A stretch of DNA of 15,270 nucleotides from assembly GCA_937883885.1 (NCBI GenBank), contig CAKZXL010000246.1:1-15270 (forward strand). Direction: 5' to 3'. The notes beneath the pieces were generated by a model, which did not search any database, was not told the DNA's origin, and saw only the letters and a list, made by a program, of their open reading frames with translations. This DNA comes from an uncultured Aquincola sp. (lineage in GTDB: Bacteria > Pseudomonadota > Gammaproteobacteria > Burkholderiales > Burkholderiaceae). The position numbers and the translations under genes are program-made. This document shows positions 12,901 through 15,270 of the stretch, piece after piece. The first letter of the stretch is position 1. Each line of letters begins with the position of its first letter.

Positions 12901-14288
12901 GCGCCGGCCTGCCGCCGGTGCTCCGCCGACACCGGATGCACCCGCTGGATCGGCGCATCGGCCACCGCGCGGGCGGCGGCGGTGCGCACCTCGCGCATCA
13001 GCGCGCGGGCGTCCCAGTCGGTGGGCCAGCCTTGCCACAAGCGCAGCCGGCCGTTGACGACGACCGCCTCGATCTGGCCGCGGTGGGCCAGGCGCACCAG
13101 CTCCCAGCCCAGGTCCCAGGAAGGCGCCAGTTCGGGCACGTCCAGGTCCAGCAGCAGGAAGTCGGCCTCCAGGCCGGTGGCGATGCGGCCGGTGCGCTGG
13201 CCCAGGCCGCAGGCCTCGGCGCCGCCCGCGGTGGCCGCCTGCAGCCAGGTCCAGCCGGCGCCGCAGGACGAATCGCCTACCGCCAGGCCATGCACCAGGC
13301 GCTGCGCGGTCTCGGCCGCGTCCAGCAGCCGGAAGGCGTCGCTGCGGGTGCCGTCGGTGCCCAGGCCCAGGGGAATGCCCAGCGCCCGCATCATCAAGGC
13401 CGGGGCCACCGCATTGCCCTTCCAGGCGCTGGCCACCGGGTTGTAGGCCACGCCGGTGCCGGTGTCGCGCAGGCGCAGCAGCTCATCGGGCGTGACCAGC
13501 GTGGCATGGGCGATCAGGGTCTGCGGGCCCAGCGCGCCGGCGCGGTCCAGGTGGCCGATGGGCCGCAGGCCGCGGTCCACCAATGAGCGTTCCACCGAGG
13601 CCAGGTGTTCGTTGGCATGCACCTGCAGCACCGCGCCCGCCTCGCGGCACAAGGCGGCCACCTGGCCCATGGTGGCATCGGTGGCCGCTTCGGGCACCGA
13701 GACGGCCAGCGAGCCGTGTACCAGCGGATGGTGCTGCCAGCGGACCAGGTGTTCGCTGGCCTGGCGCAAGGTGTCGCGCCGTGCGCCGTCGTCGCTGCCG
13801 GCGTCGTTGCACACCCGGGCCAGCACGCAGCGCAGGCCCGCTTCTTCGGCCGCCTGGGCAATCGCGTGCAGGCCATGTTCCGAGCGGGTGCCGGCGTCGC
13901 ACACGGTGGTGAAGCCGCCGCGCAGCGCCTCCAGCGCGGCCAGCTTGGCCGACAGGTACAGGTCGTGCGGCTGCAGGTGCTGCTCCAGCGGCACCCAGAT
14001 GCGGCGGAAGATCTCCGACGGCTCACCGAAGGCCAGCGACTTGCCGAACGACTGCGTCAGGTGGTGGTGGGTGTCGATGAAGCCGGGCATCAGCAGCCGG
14101 TCGGGCAGTGCCTGCGCCACCAGGCCGGGGTGGCGGGCCTGCACTTCGGCCAGCGGTCCGACGTCTGCAAAGCGGCCGCCTTCCACCACGACGCCCTGGC
14201 CAGGCGTGGCGCCCTGCGGCTCCAGCCAGGTGAGGGCAGGCGCCAGCAGGTAGCGCGGCTGCGCCAGTGTGTGTTCAGTGACTTGCAT
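12897..14288 (-). CDS. Metal-dependent amidohydrolase (chlorohydrolase/deaminase type)
   Basis: 463-residue amidohydrolase-superfamily enzyme of the TrzN/AtzB/SAH-deaminase branch. Metal and catalytic residues seen: His74 and His76 in IDTHHHLTQ, His224 and Glu227 in LQVHANEH, His261 in LIAHATL, and Asp312 in GLGTDGTRSDA. The N- and C-terminal parts form the usual small beta domain (e.g. MPGFIDT before the metal motif; EADFLLLDLD and AVVVNGRL near the end). The enzyme should use one divalent metal to hydrolyse an amine or other leaving group from a purine-, pterin-, triazine- or related ring, but the exact substrate is not deducible. ATG 14288 is preferred over TTG 14294 because GGGAG sits 7-11 bases before it. 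It overlaps the upstream permease gene by 14 bp, and its TAA overlaps the TAG of the convergent cyanophycinase gene by 4 bp. Confidence 0.88.
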   Translation of the reverse strand: MQVTEHTLAQPRYLLAPALTWLEPQGATPGQGVVVEGGRFADVGPLAEVQARHPGLVAQALPDRLLMPGFIDTHHHLTQSFGKSLAFGEPSEIFRRIWVPLEQHLQPHDLYLSAKLAALEALRGGFTTVCDAGTRSEHGLHAIAQAAEEAGLRCVLARVCNDAGSDDGARRDTLRQASEHLVRWQHHPLVHGSLAVSVPEAATDATMGQVAALCREAGAVLQVHANEHLASVERSLVDRGLRPIGHLDRAGALGPQTLIAHATLVTPDELLRLRDTGTGVAYNPVASAWKGNAVAPALMMRALGIPLGLGTDGTRSDAFRLLDAAETAQRLVHGLAVGDSSCGAGWTWLQAATAGGAEACGLGQRTGRIATGLEADFLLLDLDVPELAPSWDLGWELVRLAHRGQIEAVVVNGRLRLWQGWPTDWDARALMREVRTAAARAVADAPIQRVHPVSAEHRRQAGA

Positions 14289-15009
14289 AGACAACTCCCG
14301 TGACGATCAGCGCCAGTGCGGTGGCCAGGCGCAGGCGGCGTGCATCCAGCCGGCGCGCGGCGCGGCGGCCGGCCCAGGCACCGGCCAGCAGCGCGGCGCC
14401 CACGGCCAGGCCCAAGGTCCAGTCCAGCCGGCCGGCCAGTGCATGGGTGGTGCTGGCCGCCAAGGCGATGGGCAGTTGCACCGCCTGCGCCGCGGCCACG
14501 CTGGGCAGCGTGGGCAGGCCCAGCAGCATCAGCACCGGCAGCAGCAGCACCGGCCCGCCGGTGCCCGACAAGGCCGAGCCGCAGCCCACCGCCCCGCCCA
14601 CCAGCACCATGGCCAGCGGGCCCAGCGGCGCCCGTGCCGGTGCGGCCGGCCGGCGCAGCAGCCACAGCGTGTGCAGGCCCGAGCCCGCGGCCAGCGCGGC
14701 CACCCACAGCCGCACCGCGCCCGGCGGCACCAGGTGCACCAGCAGCGCGCCAGCGGCCGCCCCGGCCAGCGCAGCCAGGTGCAGCGCCCACCAGTTCACA
14801 GGGTCGCCGGCCTGTTGCGCGCCCGGCGTGCGCCGCCAGCCCAACAGGCCGGTGAGCAGAAAGCCGAAGCTCGATGCAGCGATGGCGGTGCCCACCGGCA
14901 GCCCCGCCACGCCGGTGAGGGCCGGCACCACCAGCACGCCGCCGATGGCGGTGGCGCCGATCGCGGCGCCCGCCAGCAGCACCAGCAGGCCGGCCAGCAG
15001 CAGCGTCAT
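14275..15009 (-). CDS. TauE/SafE (TSUP) family permease
   Basis: 244-residue integral membrane protein of the sulfite exporter TauE/SafE family. It has about seven or eight hydrophobic helices in two related halves; each half begins with a Gly-rich motif, here GATAIGGVLVVPAL near residue 18 and SGTGGPVLLLPVLMLLG near residue 145, the typical internal repeat. Family members transport organosulfur compounds, sulfite or small organic acids, and direction is not predictable. The ATG at 15009 shares bases with the stop of the Bug receptor gene (ATGA), and its 3' end overlaps the amidohydrolase start by 14 bp. This tight three-gene linkage argues that it moves the substrate or a product of the amidohydrolase. 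Confidence 0.9.
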   Translation of the reverse strand: MTLLLAGLLVLLAGAAIGATAIGGVLVVPALTGVAGLPVGTAIAASSFGFLLTGLLGWRRTPGAQQAGDPVNWWALHLAALAGAAAGALLVHLVPPGAVRLWVAALAAGSGLHTLWLLRRPAAPARAPLGPLAMVLVGGAVGCGSALSGTGGPVLLLPVLMLLGLPTLPSVAAAQAVQLPIALAASTTHALAGRLDWTLGLAVGAALLAGAWAGRRAARRLDARRLRLATALALIVTGVVYASH

Positions 15010-15270
15010 TCGGCCTTAATCCCTGCCTTGGCCACCACGGCGCCCAGGGCCTGCTTCTCGGCCTTCAGCGTGGCCATGAAAGGCGCCGGGCCTTGCGGCG
15101 CCGGCTTCAGGCCCGCTTCGGTCAGGCGCTGCTGCAGCTCGGGCTCGGCCAGCGCTGCGGCCACTTCTCGTGCCAGGCGGTCCACCAGCGCCGCATCGGT
15201 GGCGGCGGGCGCAAAGAGGCCGTACCAGCTGTCCACCGCCACGTTCTTCAGCTCGGGCGTTTCGGCCAGC
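15006..15270 (-). CDS. Bug/TctC-family solute receptor, C-terminal part, cut by the right edge
   Basis: Only the last 88 residues are in the window; the frame is open to base 15270, so the N-terminus and signal peptide lie beyond. The segment SWYGLFAPAATDAALVDRL, then EVAAALAEPELQQRLTEAGL and the closing helix, is the standard C-terminus of tripartite tricarboxylate transporter receptors, a family greatly expanded in Burkholderiales. These periplasmic proteins bind organic acids or related small molecules. An internal GTG at 15242 should not be taken as the start. It is the first visible gene of a minus-strand operon, linked by ATGA overlap to the TauE/SafE permease. No tctA or tctB is visible. 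Confidence 0.9.
   Translation of the reverse strand, partial: LAETPELKNVAVDSWYGLFAPAATDAALVDRLAREVAAALAEPELQQRLTEAGLKPAPQGPAPFMATLKAEKQALGAVVAKAGIKAE

Noticed and set aside
1..15270. tRNA/rRNA genes, CRISPR arrays, insertion sequences, phage or plasmid genes
   Set aside because: No cloverleaf-like sequence, spaced direct repeats, transposase or integrase features were seen on either strand.

Overview
The window is about 70% GC. It is packed with short-spaced genes on both strands and carries several families typical of beta-proteobacteria: a Bug/TctC-type solute receptor, an MFS/HlyD/NodT efflux set and a short KdpD-like kinase. The best guess is a member of the Burkholderiales (Rubrivivax/Leptothrix/Ideonella-like), inferred from gene content and composition only. 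I see no tRNA, rRNA, insertion sequence, phage gene or CRISPR array. It reads as ordinary chromosome with some unusual gene pairings.

Left part (1-5070). A methyl-accepting chemotaxis protein on the minus strand runs off the left edge; a sigma-28-like promoter and a hairpin lie just before its start. Next is an RsbQ-like alpha/beta hydrolase (minus), divergent from a DoxX-family membrane protein and a membrane-anchored alpha/beta hydrolase (plus). The divergent gap holds a perfect 14-bp palindrome. A third, lipase-like alpha/beta hydrolase (minus) faces the second one tail to tail with 4 bp between them. A small YflT-type stress-domain protein (plus) follows.

Middle (5057-9619, all minus). 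A tripartite drug-efflux operon is read in the order MFS permease, HlyD/EmrA adaptor, NodT outer-membrane lipoprotein. The adaptor gene has a one-base frameshift near 7036. By chance the shifted frame stays open into the lipoprotein gene. A 77-residue exported protein of unknown function lies upstream of the operon.

Right part (9753-15270). On the plus strand, a short KdpD-like sensor kinase, a KdpE-like response regulator and a probably exported cyanophycinase form one tight operon, with no kdpFABC pump genes in view. Its last stop codon overlaps, head on, that of a minus-strand operon made of a Bug receptor (cut by the right edge), a TauE/SafE-family permease and a metal-dependent amidohydrolase. 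The overlaps in that operon suggest one uptake-and-hydrolysis module for an unidentified, probably nitrogen-containing, organic compound.

No wholly new system can be proven from sequence alone. The strongest leads are the two-component/cyanophycinase operon, the Bug-TauE-amidohydrolase cassette, and the frameshifted adaptor.
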